Below are positions 7,591 through 16,409 of a stretch of DNA of 64,000 bases, piece by piece (positions within the stretch are counted from its first letter, which is position 1; each line of letters begins with the position of its first letter). The stretch comes from Aliishimia sp963678085. Its GTDB lineage: Bacteria > Pseudomonadota > Alphaproteobacteria > Rhodobacterales > Rhodobacteraceae. Location: assembly GCA_963678085.1 (NCBI GenBank), contig OY782680.1, forward strand, positions 2,108,001-2,172,000. The letters are read 5' to 3'. A model generated the notes under the pieces. It saw nothing but the letters and a program-made list of their open reading frames with translations. It had not been told where the DNA came from and ran no database searches. The translations under genes were made by a program, and so were the position numbers.

Positions 7591-10503
7591 TTAGCGATTG
7601 CCCAATGACCACCAACCACGTCGTTTCGGCTTGGCTGGCTCTGCTTGGAGGGGCTCGTCGGCGCCAACAAGTTCGGGCTCAGGTTCAGGAACGATCTCCG
7701 GCTCTGGCTGAGGTTCAGGAACGAGCTCGGGTTCCACGAGTGCGACTGGCTCCGGTGCGGCTTCTGCTATTGCTGCGGGCTCTGTGACGACAACCGGCTC
7801 ACTTTCCGAGGCAGGCTCAGGGCTTTGCGGTGTTTCCACCGGTTCGGGCTCTTGAGGCGTCACTGGCACAATCTCAGGTTCAGACACAGGCTCAGGCTCG
7901 GGGGCGTCATCAACAGGCGTTTCGACTGCGATGGACTCCGCTTGATCTTGCGGCTCCGCGCTTTCGGCAACGTCTGCCTCTTGCGTAGCTTCGCTTGGCT
8001 TTTCGGTGGCTTTTCTGCGGGTGCGCCGACGTCTTGGTTTTTCCGCGTTAACCTCTTCCTCGCCAGCTGCCTCAGCTGTATCTGCCTCGGGCTCGGCCTC
8101 CTCAGATTTCGGCTTTCTAGAGCGGCGGCGACGGGGTTTGCGCGGTTCTTGCTCTGCTTGAGCGGGCGTTTCAGCGACCTCTTCAGCGCCGGGCTCTTCG
8201 GAGGGTTCCTCGTCTGAACCCCCTGCCTCTGTGCTGTCCTCTGACGCGCCGTCCTCACCGGGGCCAGATTTGCGACGGCGACGACGGCGGCGACGGCGCT
8301 TGGGCTTTGCCTCTTCTTCGGTCTCCGCCTCAACGGGTTCGGCGACCTCCTCCTCTTCGGCATCAATATCATCCATCAAGGAGATATCTGCCGAAACAAC
8401 CGCAGCTTCGACCGGCTTGACGACACGCGTCGCGGTTTTGAATTTCTCTAAGGAGAAGTCGGGGCTAACCAATGCGGGATCACCCTCAACGCGCACGGAC
8501 AGACCATAGCGCGCCTCAATCTGGGCGATATGCTCGCGCTTGGCATTCATGATATAGTTGGCAATCCCAACCGGGCATTTCACCAAAACCTCACGAGAGC
8601 GGCGGCGCGTGCCCTCTTCCTCGATCTGGCGCAAAATGCTGAGCGCCATACTATCATCAGAGCGAATAATCCCGGTGCCATGACAATGTGGACAAGGCTG
8701 GGTTGTCGCCTCGATCATACCAGGGCGCAGACGCTGGCGGGACATTTCCAACAGGCCAAAGCCTGAAATCCGCCCCACTTGAATACGCGCCCGGTCAGTT
8801 TTCAGCTTATCTTTTAGACGCTTTTCGACTGCGTTGTTATTCTTGCGCTCGTCCATGTCGATAAAGTCGATCACGATGAGCCCGGCAAGATCGCGCAGAC
8901 GGACCTGACGCGCCACCTCTTCGGCCGCTTCAAGATTGGTTTTCAGCGCGGTCTCTTCGATAGAGCCCTCTTTCGTTGCCCGGCCCGAGTTCACGTCGAT
9001 CGCCACCAAAGCCTCGGTCACGCCAATCACAATATACCCGCCCGAAGGCAGCTGCACGGTCGGGTTGAACATCGCCCCAAGGTAGGTTTCGACCTGATAG
9101 CGCGCAAAGAGCGGCAAGGATTCGGTGTATTGCTGCACATGCTTTGCGTGGCTCGGCATGATCATTTTCATGAAGTCTTTGGCGTTGCGATAGCCGCGTT
9201 CGCCCTCGACCAGCACCTCGTCAATCTCGCGGTTATAGAGATCGCGGATCGAGCGTTTGATCAGATCGCCCTCTTCGTAGATTTTCGCAGGGGCTATGGA
9301 TTTCAGGGTCAGCGCGCGGATTTGCTCCCACAGACGTTGCAGGTATTCGTAATCGCGCTTGATCTCTGCCTTGGTCCGTTTGGCCCCCGCAGTGCGCACA
9401 ATCAGCCCCGCGCCTTGAGGCACGTCTATTTCCGACGTGATTTCCTTGATCTTTTTACGATCCGTAACATTGGTGATTTTCCGAGAAATCCCGCCGCCGC
9501 GTGCTGTATTGGGCATCAAGACGCAATAGCGCCCGGCCAGAGAGAGATAGGTGGTGAGCGCAGCGCCTTTATTGCCGCGCTCTTCTTTGACCACTTGCAC
9601 CAGCAAGATCTGGCGGACCTTGATCACCTCTTGGATTTTATAGCGCCGTGGCCGGGGTTTGCGCGGCGGGCGGATATCTTCGCTGTCATCCTCATCGGCG
9701 ACGGATTCGATGTCGTCCTCTTCGCTATCGTCCTCGGTTTCCTCTCCTGTCTCCTCGTCGAGTTGGGCGTCGTCTTCGGCCTGATCGGTTGGGGCCTGAT
9801 CGGTTGGGACCTCAGCGGTTTGGGTCTCATCAAGGGGCGCAGCTTCGGCAGGTGTTTCGCTTTGCTCTTCGGCTTGTGAAGCCTCCTGGCCCGTCTGTTC
9901 TTGTGGCTCTTGTGCTCCCGCTGAGGGCGCTTCGGGTTCAGTTGCAGATGGCTCCTCTGTCGTCGCGGCCTCTTGCGGTGCCTCTGCGTCTTGCACTGGT
10001 TCTGGTTGCGCTGGGGCAAAAGCCTCTGCCACCACCTCATCTGAGTCATCGGCAGTTAAGTCAATCGTCTCCATCCCGGAGATTTCTGTCTCAACCACCT
10101 CAGAGGTCGCGATTGCGTCATTATCTTTTGCGCGGCTTGCTTTGCTGCGGTTGCGGCGCGGTTTGCGCTTTGGCTTGGCCTCTTCTTCTTCCTCGCGGGC
10201 GCGCATAGCTTCTGCATAGGCGCGCTCTTCTTCCATGAGCGCCTCACGATCCGCGACCGGGATCTGGTAGTAATCTGGGTGAATCTCGGAAAAGGCCAGG
10301 AAGCCGTGGCGGTTGCCGCCATAATCCACAAAGGCCGCTTGCAGCGACGGCTCTACGCGGCTGACTTTTGCGAGATAAATATTGCCAGCGAGCTGGCGTT
10401 TGTTTTCGGATTCAAAGTCGAACTCTTCAACCTTGTTTCCATCCACCACAACCACGCGGGTTTCCTCCGCGTGGGTGGCATCGATAAGCATCTTTTTTGC
10501 CAT
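7591..10503 (-). CDS. rne: Ribonuclease E/G family endoribonuclease
   Basis: Main mRNA-decay and RNA-processing endonuclease, 970 residues. N-terminal RNase H-like part (MAKKMLIDATHAEE) leads into an S1 domain that begins at about residue 38 and is interrupted by a low-complexity acidic/basic insert at about 84-290, as is usual in alphaproteobacteria. Catalytic Asp503 (AIDVNSGRATKE) and Asp546 (IDFIDMDERKN) match the DNase I-like active site. The zinc link is Cys604 and Cys607 in CPHCHG. From about 720 on, the protein is arginine-rich and acidic repeats, the expected disordered degradosome scaffold. A terminator follows and a long leader precedes it. Confidence 0.95.
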   Translation of the reverse strand: MAKKMLIDATHAEETRVVVVDGNKVEEFDFESENKRQLAGNIYLAKVSRVEPSLQAAFVDYGGNRHGFLAFSEIHPDYYQIPVADREALMEEERAYAEAMRAREEEEEAKPKRKPRRNRSKASRAKDNDAIATSEVVETEISGMETIDLTADDSDEVVAEAFAPAQPEPVQDAEAPQEAATTEEPSATEPEAPSAGAQEPQEQTGQEASQAEEQSETPAEAAPLDETQTAEVPTDQAPTDQAEDDAQLDEETGEETEDDSEEDDIESVADEDDSEDIRPPRKPRPRRYKIQEVIKVRQILLVQVVKEERGNKGAALTTYLSLAGRYCVLMPNTARGGGISRKITNVTDRKKIKEITSEIDVPQGAGLIVRTAGAKRTKAEIKRDYEYLQRLWEQIRALTLKSIAPAKIYEEGDLIKRSIRDLYNREIDEVLVEGERGYRNAKDFMKMIMPSHAKHVQQYTESLPLFARYQVETYLGAMFNPTVQLPSGGYIVIGVTEALVAIDVNSGRATKEGSIEETALKTNLEAAEEVARQVRLRDLAGLIVIDFIDMDERKNNNAVEKRLKDKLKTDRARIQVGRISGFGLLEMSRQRLRPGMIEATTQPCPHCHGTGIIRSDDSMALSILRQIEEEGTRRRSREVLVKCPVGIANYIMNAKREHIAQIEARYGLSVRVEGDPALVSPDFSLEKFKTATRVVKPVEAAVVSADISLMDDIDAEEEEVAEPVEAETEEEAKPKRRRRRRRRRKSGPGEDGASEDSTEAGGSDEEPSEEPGAEEVAETPAQAEQEPRKPRRRRSRKPKSEEAEPEADTAEAAGEEEVNAEKPRRRRTRRKATEKPSEATQEADVAESAEPQDQAESIAVETPVDDAPEPEPVSEPEIVPVTPQEPEPVETPQSPEPASESEPVVVTEPAAIAEAAPEPVALVEPELVPEPQPEPEIVPEPEPELVGADEPLQAEPAKPKRRGWWSLGNR

Positions 10504-10989
10504 TTAAGTCCATTGCACAGACCAGATCCAGGGCCAGCTTGTGGCGTGAAAGATCCAATACTGTGTCTAATCAAAGCGTTCACGGCGCGGCGCAGACCAC
10601 ATCCCGGAGGGGCGGTTGCTGGAAGCTGTCTTATCCTCGCGCGCGTCATCGCGTTTCTTCTCCGAGGTCTAAAAGAGAAAATCCCTTGACCCCCACTAAA
10701 TGTAGCCGCGCTAAAACTCGCGCAGGCCTCTCATGACCGAACAGAATGTCTGTTTTGGTCGCATCGGTCTGCCCTCCGGTCACTATGTCTTGACTCAGAT
10801 AGCAGCGAAACTCTCCATAAAGGGGTATTTGTCGCCCCTTAGCTTCACATTAAGGGTGCCGCGTCCTGTTTGACAATGGCAAAACAGCAAAGAGTTCAAA
10901 AATATGACAGATAACTGCCCGATTTTGCGAGAGAATTAACAAGCGGTTAACAAAGCAAGCGCATAGGGGGGGCACTTTGCGGATCTCAC
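10504..10989. other. 486-bp non-coding region between rne and dctD-like gene
   Basis: No convincing gene is present. It holds the rne leader on the minus strand, which is GC-rich close to the start codon. Two clear hairpins occur: 10735-10760 (GACCGAACAGA pairing with TCTGTTTTGGTC) and 10820-10840 (AAGGGG/CCCCTT). A TTGACC hexamer at 10685-10690 could be a -35 box for rightward transcription. The structures could belong to an autoregulatory rne 5' UTR or a small RNA; sequence alone does not decide. Confidence 0.5.
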
Positions 10990-12324
10990 TTACAAGTAAT
11001 CGGCGCGCTGTAGGGCATATTTCGCCATTTTCTCGTTCAAGGTGCGGCGCGGCAGGCAAAGCTCTTCCATGACGGAGGCGATGGAGCCCTTATGGCGGCG
11101 CATAGCATTATCAATCAACATGCGCTCAAAGGCTTCGACATATTCCTTAAGCGGCTTACCTTCCGTGGTCATCACAGGCTGCATCTGTTCGTGATCCGAC
11201 ATGAGCAAAGAGGCGATGGTCCCTGCCCCGCGTCGCTCTTGCAGCACGGCGCGCTCGGCCAGATTGATCAGCTGACGCACATTGCCCGGCCAAGGGGCTT
11301 GCAGCAGCTGCGCGGCCTCTTGGGCAGAGACTTTCGGGGCTGCGCACCCATATTCTTCGGCGAATTGTTCCGTCAGATGCGTGAAAAGCGCCAGGATATC
11401 ATCACCGCGTTTGCGCAGCGGGGGGACCGTGACTTGCAAGGCGGAAAGTCGATAGAACAGATCGGGACGCAGCACATCTTTGCAGGTCCGCCCCTCGTCT
11501 TGTAAATTGCTCACCGCGACGATGCGTGTTTCTGCAGGCAGCCCTTGTTCGATCATCACATCCAAAAGCCGCGCCTGTAGGGGCTCTGTCAGGCATTCGA
11601 TATCCTCCAAGACCAAAGTGCCCCCACGCGCCTCTTCGATTGCGGGCAATTGCAGCCCCTCTTGCCCAATCGGACCAAAAAGGCGTTCCTCTAGGGCGCT
11701 CGGCTCAAAGGCAGAACAGGTAAGGCGCACGAATTTTCGCCCTGCGCGCGAGCCAACGGCGTGAAGCGCATGTGAGACCAGAGTTTTGCCAGTCCCGGTT
11801 TCCCCCTCGATCAACACATGACCATCGGCCTGCCCCAGATCCAAAATATCCTCACGCAAACGCTGCATCACCGAAGATTGTCCAATGAGCTTGCGCATCA
11901 AAGCATTGCCATCGCTCAGCTCGCGGCGCAGGGCGCGGTTGTCGATTGTGAGCCGCCTGGCATTAGAGGCACGCTTTGCCAGCTCTGACATGCGTTCGGG
12001 ATTAAAGGGCTTTTCCAGAAAGTCAAAGGCCCCAACCCGCATCGCCTCAACCGCCATGGGCACATCGCCATGACCCGTGATCATAATCACAGGCAGCGCG
12101 CTATCACTGCCCATGAGCTTTTTGAGGAACTGCATCCCATCCATGCCCGGCATTTTAATATCGGAAATCACAATGCCAGGGTAATCTGGACCCAAAACTT
12201 TCAGAGCGTCCTCGGCGCTGGAATAGGTTTCAGTGTCATAGCCTGAAAGCGAGAGCCATTGGGAAATGGATTGGCGCATGTCCCGCTCATCATCCACAAC
12301 TGCGATCTTCATTGCTTGTGCCAT
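10990..12324 (-). CDS. dctD: DctD-like response regulator lacking the GAFTGA motif
   Basis: A 444-residue NtrC-family response regulator: receiver domain with phospho-acceptor Asp55 (ISDIKMPG) and Lys105, AAA+ domain with Walker A 173-181 (EGETGTGKT), and a C-terminal Fis-type helix-turn-helix (IASVMEELCLPRRTLNEKM). The L1 loop that normally carries GAFTGA, the sigma-54 contact, is absent: residues 214-234 run from RLFGPIG straight to the ARGGTLVL segment. Walker B is altered to LVLEDIE. With dctB upstream it should sense C4-dicarboxylates, but activation via sigma-54 is doubtful. No dctPQM transporter genes are in the window. Confidence 0.85.
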   Translation of the reverse strand: MAQAMKIAVVDDERDMRQSISQWLSLSGYDTETYSSAEDALKVLGPDYPGIVISDIKMPGMDGMQFLKKLMGSDSALPVIMITGHGDVPMAVEAMRVGAFDFLEKPFNPERMSELAKRASNARRLTIDNRALRRELSDGNALMRKLIGQSSVMQRLREDILDLGQADGHVLIEGETGTGKTLVSHALHAVGSRAGRKFVRLTCSAFEPSALEERLFGPIGQEGLQLPAIEEARGGTLVLEDIECLTEPLQARLLDVMIEQGLPAETRIVAVSNLQDEGRTCKDVLRPDLFYRLSALQVTVPPLRKRGDDILALFTHLTEQFAEEYGCAAPKVSAQEAAQLLQAPWPGNVRQLINLAERAVLQERRGAGTIASLLMSDHEQMQPVMTTEGKPLKEYVEAFERMLIDNAMRRHKGSIASVMEELCLPRRTLNEKMAKYALQRADYL

Positions 12325-12328
12325 TGCT

Positions 12329-14104
12329 TTACTCCGCTGCGGCCAACTGCCCGGCCTTTTGTTGTTTGTTATGGTTTATCTCATTCAAAACAGGTAGTTC
12401 CATCTCAAAAACCGCGCCGCCCGCTTGCCCGTTGCGCGCGGTCAAGCGCCCGCCCATCTCTGCGACAATACTCGACGAAATTGCCAGCCCAAGCCCCACC
12501 CCATCCCCCGATGGCTTAGTGGTATAAAAGGGCTCAAAGAGCGCGTTTTTGTCTTCGATCCCAGGGCCGTTATCGCGAATTGTGAGGCTCACGATGTCGC
12601 CAAGCGCGAGAATAATGTCGATCCGCGGAGACTCTTCGGATTTGGTCGCATCCAGAGCGTTGCGCAGAAGATTGATAATCACCTGTTCAAGGCGCACCTT
12701 ATTGCCCATCACCAGCACCTCGTCGCGGGGTAGATTGCGGGTGATTTGCACGTAGCGCTGGCGCAGCTGCGGCTCCATCATGGTGAGGGACGAGGAGAGC
12801 GCATCTTTTACATCCACCGCCTTTTGATCATGTTCGCCCTTGCGGGCATAGGATTTAAGCTGGCGGGTGATGGTGCCCATGCGCTCGATCAGATCATCAA
12901 GGCGACCAAAGGCGGCCAGGGCTTCATCCGTCCGATTGCGGCGCAACAGCAGGCGCGCCCCAGCCAGATAGGTTTTCATCGCCGCAAGCGGTTGGTTCAG
13001 CTCATGGCTCACGGCAGCGGACATCTCACCTAAAGCGGCCAGTTTGCTGGATTGCTCAAGCGTTTGCTCGGCAACGGCCAGGTTTTCCTGAACCCGCTTA
13101 CGCTCGGCAATCTCTTGTTGGAGCTGTGTGTTGAGCTCGCGCAGCTCGGCTGATTCGCGCACAAACAGCGCAAGCCGTAGCGCAGAGCGGCGTGAGACCA
13201 GATAAAACCCAAGCGCCAGCACCAGCGCAAACCCCATGATAACCAGCGCCAGAACTGAATTAACCCGCGCGCGAATGGGCTCATAGGTGGTGAAGGAGAT
13301 AATCTCCCAGCCCTCAAATTCGATGCTTTGCGACAGCCGCATGACCGCTTCGCCTTGCAAATAAGCATCTGCAGGCAACGTGCCCCAATCTGTTGTCACC
13401 CGCAAAGCGCGGCTTATAGCCGATTGCGCGGGCTCTTCGGCCAATGCGTCGCCTTCGGTCTTTCCGCGCCAAACGGGTTCGGTCGATAAGATGATCGTCC
13501 CATCCTCTTGCGCCACCATCACAGCTTGCGTCAGCCCGGCCCACAGCGTTTCGAATTTTTGCAAATCAACTTCGACCAGAACGGCGCCAATAGGCCGATC
13601 GTCCAAGCTAATGTTTTGCGTGAAGTAAAATCCATATTGGCCTGCTTTTAAACGAGAATATGAAAACTTCGCCTCCCCCAAAGGGATCGCTTGAATATCT
13701 TGGCTGATAGGTGCGGTTTGACCCACGCGACCCGTGGCAGCAAAGACGGCGCCTTGCACATCGCGCACCTCAAGCGAGGCCGCATTTGTTACTTTGGCAA
13801 AGCTCTGCAACCGCTCTCGCGCCGCGACCGTATCCCCGGCCACTATGGCCTCAATCAATGCTGGATCACTGGCCAAAAGCTGGGGAATAAACTGGTTTTG
13901 CCGCAGCTCAGCCCGCAGGTTTTCACTATTGAGAGCCAATTGAAGCTCTGCCGCGTTGCGCGTATCTTGGGTAAATCTATCCGTAAGCCATCTATTAGTT
14001 AAGGCGACGCAAGCGATTCCCACCAGCGCCACAAATAGAACAAAGAGGCGCAACCCCCAAATACCGAGCCGCCCCTCTCCCTCAGGAGTCTCCACATTAG
14101 CCAT
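12329..14104 (-). CDS. dctB: Sensor histidine kinase DctB (C4-dicarboxylate sensing)
   Basis: A 591-residue membrane kinase. Transmembrane helices at about 16-34 and 284-303 flank a periplasmic double-Cache-like sensor of about 250 residues. A coiled coil (about 318-355) leads to the H box with His368 (GEMSAAVSHELNQPL), then N box NLLRNALDAT, G1 box IRDNGPGIED and G2 box GVGLGLAIS. The HELNQPLAA signature and layout fit DctB, which binds succinate, malate or fumarate. Its stop is 4 bases before the regulator start, so the pair form one transcript. Confidence 0.88.
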   Translation of the reverse strand: MANVETPEGEGRLGIWGLRLFVLFVALVGIACVALTNRWLTDRFTQDTRNAAELQLALNSENLRAELRQNQFIPQLLASDPALIEAIVAGDTVAARERLQSFAKVTNAASLEVRDVQGAVFAATGRVGQTAPISQDIQAIPLGEAKFSYSRLKAGQYGFYFTQNISLDDRPIGAVLVEVDLQKFETLWAGLTQAVMVAQEDGTIILSTEPVWRGKTEGDALAEEPAQSAISRALRVTTDWGTLPADAYLQGEAVMRLSQSIEFEGWEIISFTTYEPIRARVNSVLALVIMGFALVLALGFYLVSRRSALRLALFVRESAELRELNTQLQQEIAERKRVQENLAVAEQTLEQSSKLAALGEMSAAVSHELNQPLAAMKTYLAGARLLLRRNRTDEALAAFGRLDDLIERMGTITRQLKSYARKGEHDQKAVDVKDALSSSLTMMEPQLRQRYVQITRNLPRDEVLVMGNKVRLEQVIINLLRNALDATKSEESPRIDIILALGDIVSLTIRDNGPGIEDKNALFEPFYTTKPSGDGVGLGLAISSSIVAEMGGRLTARNGQAGGAVFEMELPVLNEINHNKQQKAGQLAAAE

Positions 14105-14140
14105 ATGTAAAGAGTAAAACCCTTACCCCCGCGTGACAAG

Positions 14141-14809
14141 CTAGGCCTGCACCAAACTCTCTGCCAATGCGCGGAAGAGCGCCTGTCCATCCGTTCCGCC
14201 ATGCCCCGCATCGCAAGCGCGCTCTGGATGGGGCATCATGCCAAGCACCCGGCCATTTTCACTGAGGATCCCAGCGATATCAGCCATAGAGCCGTTGGGG
14301 TTGTCTGCGTAGGTGAAGGCGATCCGGTTCTGGTCTTTTAGCTGAGCAATGACCTCATCGCTTGCCACGTAATTGCCATCGTGATGCGCGATTGGGATGT
14401 TGATTTGCTCGCCCTGCGTATAGGCGCGCGTGAATTGAGACTGGTCATTCTCGACGACCAAGGGCACGGTTTTGCAGATATATTTCAGCTTTGCATTGCG
14501 CAGCAACGCGCCCGGCAACAGCCCGGTTTCCGTCAAGATCTGAAAGCCATTGCAAATCCCTAGCACAAAGCCGCCGCGATCAGCAAAGCGCGCCAGATCC
14601 CGCGTGATGGGGGAATTAGCGGCAATGGCCCCGCAGCGCAGGTAATCGCCAAAGGAAAACCCGCCCGGAACCCCCACAACGTCGATGCCACTTGGCAGGC
14701 TCGTGTCCTTATGCCAAACCATTTCTACATCGGCACCAATCGCTTCAAAAGCAACCTTTAGATCCCGGTCACAATTGGAGCCGGGAAAGACCAGAACCGC
14801 AGCCTTCAT
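14141..14809 (-). CDS. purQ: Phosphoribosylformylglycinamidine synthase subunit PurQ
   Basis: Glutaminase subunit of the three-part FGAM synthase (PurL-PurQ-PurS), fourth step of purine synthesis. Class I glutamine amidotransferase of 222 residues: oxyanion segment GVPGGFSFGDYLRCG, nucleophile Cys86 in LGICNGFQ, and the His-Glu pair in MMPHPERACD. Its start overlaps the purS stop by 4 bases. purL is not in the window. Confidence 0.97.
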   Translation of the reverse strand: MKAAVLVFPGSNCDRDLKVAFEAIGADVEMVWHKDTSLPSGIDVVGVPGGFSFGDYLRCGAIAANSPITRDLARFADRGGFVLGICNGFQILTETGLLPGALLRNAKLKYICKTVPLVVENDQSQFTRAYTQGEQINIPIAHHDGNYVASDEVIAQLKDQNRIAFTYADNPNGSMADIAGILSENGRVLGMMPHPERACDAGHGGTDGQALFRALAESLVQA

Positions 14810-15039
14810 TCGCTTAGCTCGATTTGATAGCTTTCAATCACCGTATTGGCCAAGAGCTGCTCGCACATCTGCTCGACCGTGTCTTTATTCGCGCCCGTCG
14901 CCAGATCAAGCTCGATCACTTTGCCCTGGCGCGCGCCCTCAACCCCGTCAAAGCCAAGCCCGTGCAAAGCATGTTTGACCGCTTCGCCCTGGGGATCAAG
15001 CACCCCGTCTTTGAGCATCACATGGATACGTGCCTTCAT
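14806..15039 (-). CDS. purS: Phosphoribosylformylglycinamidine synthase subunit PurS
   Basis: A 77-residue protein that bridges PurQ and PurL and helps ammonia transfer. Typical features are the start MKARIHVMLKDGVLDPQG and the HALHGLGFDGVEGARQGK segment. It lies between purC (30 bases upstream) and purQ (4-base overlap) in one minus-strand operon. Confidence 0.96.
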   Translation of the reverse strand: MKARIHVMLKDGVLDPQGEAVKHALHGLGFDGVEGARQGKVIELDLATGANKDTVEQMCEQLLANTVIESYQIELSE

Positions 15040-15069
15040 GCTCTTGTCCTTTTCTCTGAGCTTGTCGCG

Positions 15070-15831
15070 TTAGTTGATCAAAGTTGGCTTGTCGTAAATC
15101 GGCGCATTTTTCGGCATCACCCCAAGGCGCTGCGCAACCTCTGTATAGGCATCGGTGAGCGAGCCCAAGTCGCGGCGAAACACATCCTTGTCGAGCTTTT
15201 GCCCCGTCTCAATATCCCACAGGCGGCAACTGTCCGGGCTGATCTCATCGGCCACCACAAGGCGCATAAAGTCACCCTCATAAATCCGGCCGATCTCAAT
15301 CTTGAAATCAACCAAACGTATCCCGACCGCCAGCATCATGCCTGACATGAAGTCATTCACGCGCAGTGCCAAACTGACAATATCATCCATATCCTGCTGG
15401 CTGGCCCAGCCAAAGGCCGCGATGTGTTCTTCGGACACGAGCGGATCGCCCAGATCATCATTCTTTAGGCAATATTCAACAATCGGGCGCGGCAACTGCG
15501 TGCCCTCTTCTATGCCGAGCCGCTTGCTCATCGAGCCCGCGGCATAGTTTCGCACGATGATCTCAAGAGGAATAATCTCGCAAGCACGCACCAGCTGTTC
15601 ACGCATATTCAGCCGCTTGAGAAAATGCGTCGGCACGCCAATTTGCCCAAGGCCGCTCATAAAAAACTCGCTGAGCCGATTGTTTAGAACGCCCTTACCT
15701 TCGATCACAGCAGTTTTCTCTGCATTGAAAGCCGTTGCATCATCTTTGAAATATTGAACAATCGTTCCAGGCTCGGGGCCTTCATATAGGATCTTTGCTT
15801 TGCCCTCATAGATCTTTTTGCGCCGCGCCAT
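15070..15831 (-). CDS. purC: SAICAR synthase PurC
   Basis: Phosphoribosylaminoimidazole-succinocarboxamide synthase: ATP-dependent joining of aspartate to CAIR in purine synthesis. The 253-residue protein begins with the family pattern RRKKIYEGKAKILYEGPEPG, has the nucleotide and substrate segments FFMSGLGQIGVPTHFLKRL and EIIVRNYAAGSMSKRLG, and the signature VDFKIEIGR...VADEISPDSCRLWD. First gene of purC-purS-purQ. The 162-base gap to the divergent DUF1476 gene probably holds both promoters. Confidence 0.97.
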   Translation of the reverse strand: MARRKKIYEGKAKILYEGPEPGTIVQYFKDDATAFNAEKTAVIEGKGVLNNRLSEFFMSGLGQIGVPTHFLKRLNMREQLVRACEIIPLEIIVRNYAAGSMSKRLGIEEGTQLPRPIVEYCLKNDDLGDPLVSEEHIAAFGWASQQDMDDIVSLALRVNDFMSGMMLAVGIRLVDFKIEIGRIYEGDFMRLVVADEISPDSCRLWDIETGQKLDKDVFRRDLGSLTDAYTEVAQRLGVMPKNAPIYDKPTLIN

Positions 15832-15993
15832 GATGTTCCTTTACCGCAGGGTTTCAAGGGCAGCCGATCTACCCGCGCGGCCTTCATAGGGCAAGGCCCC
15901 TGCCCTCGCAAGCGGCTCACTCGCCCCTTGTAGCTGCGCGGCAGGCATCGCATATTGCAGCCAACACATATGCAGCTCAAAAAGGACGAAATG

Positions 15994-16311
15994 ATGAGCA
16001 CTTTTGACGACCGCGAGAACGCATTTGAGAATAAATTTGCCCATGATGCGGAAATGCAGTTCAAGGCTGACGCCCGTCGCAACAAGCTGGTCGGGCTTTG
16101 GGCCGCTGAGCTTATGGGAAAAACCGGCGCTGAGGCCGAAGATTATGCCAAGGAAGTGGTGAAATCTGACTTTGAAGAGGCCGGGCACGAGGATGTTTAT
16201 CGCAAACTCGCGGGCGATCTTGGCACTTTGGCCGATGAGAAAAGCATTCGCGAGAAAATGGCTGAATGCCTAATCGAAGCTAAATCTCAGATACTTGGAG
16301 AGACATCTTAA
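15994..16311 (+). CDS. DUF1476 / ATP synthase inhibitor zeta-subunit family protein
   Basis: A 105-residue helical, highly charged protein beginning MSTFDDRENAFENKFAHDAE, the family signature. In Paracoccus the homologous zeta subunit binds and inhibits the F1-ATPase in its hydrolytic direction; the same role is likely but unproven here. The start at 15994 is chosen because the GGAC ribosome site lies 7 bases ahead; an ATG three bases earlier and one at 15955 are in frame. The gene diverges from purC, a common arrangement in Rhodobacteraceae. Confidence 0.9.
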   Translation: MSTFDDRENAFENKFAHDAEMQFKADARRNKLVGLWAAELMGKTGAEAEDYAKEVVKSDFEEAGHEDVYRKLAGDLGTLADEKSIREKMAECLIEAKSQILGETS

Positions 16312-16326
16312 TCTAAAAGATTGACT

Positions 16327-16349
16327 GGCGCAGCGGGAATTGCTGCGCC
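16327..16349. terminator. Stem-loop after DUF1476 gene
   Basis: A perfect 8-bp stem (GGCGCAGC/GCTGCGCC) with a 7-base loop begins 15 bases after the DUF1476 stop. The bases after it (ATTAACAC) are not a proper T run, so it may be a weak terminator or an RNA 3' end stabiliser. Confidence 0.45.
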
Positions 16350-16409
16350 ATTAACACAACAGTTACGGCTCGCCTGTATGCTCGATCTGGGTAGTTTAAG
16401 GCGAGTGTT

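Noticed and set aside
7645..10208. Several plus-strand frames of 90-250 codons
   Set aside because: All lie antisense to rne. They arise from its repetitive acidic and basic codons, and show Arg/Leu/Gly-rich nonsense.
10733..10873. Possible small plus-strand gene in the rne leader (starts MTEQNVCFGRIG)
   Set aside because: No ribosome site and no recognisable family; the bases are better explained by RNA hairpins.
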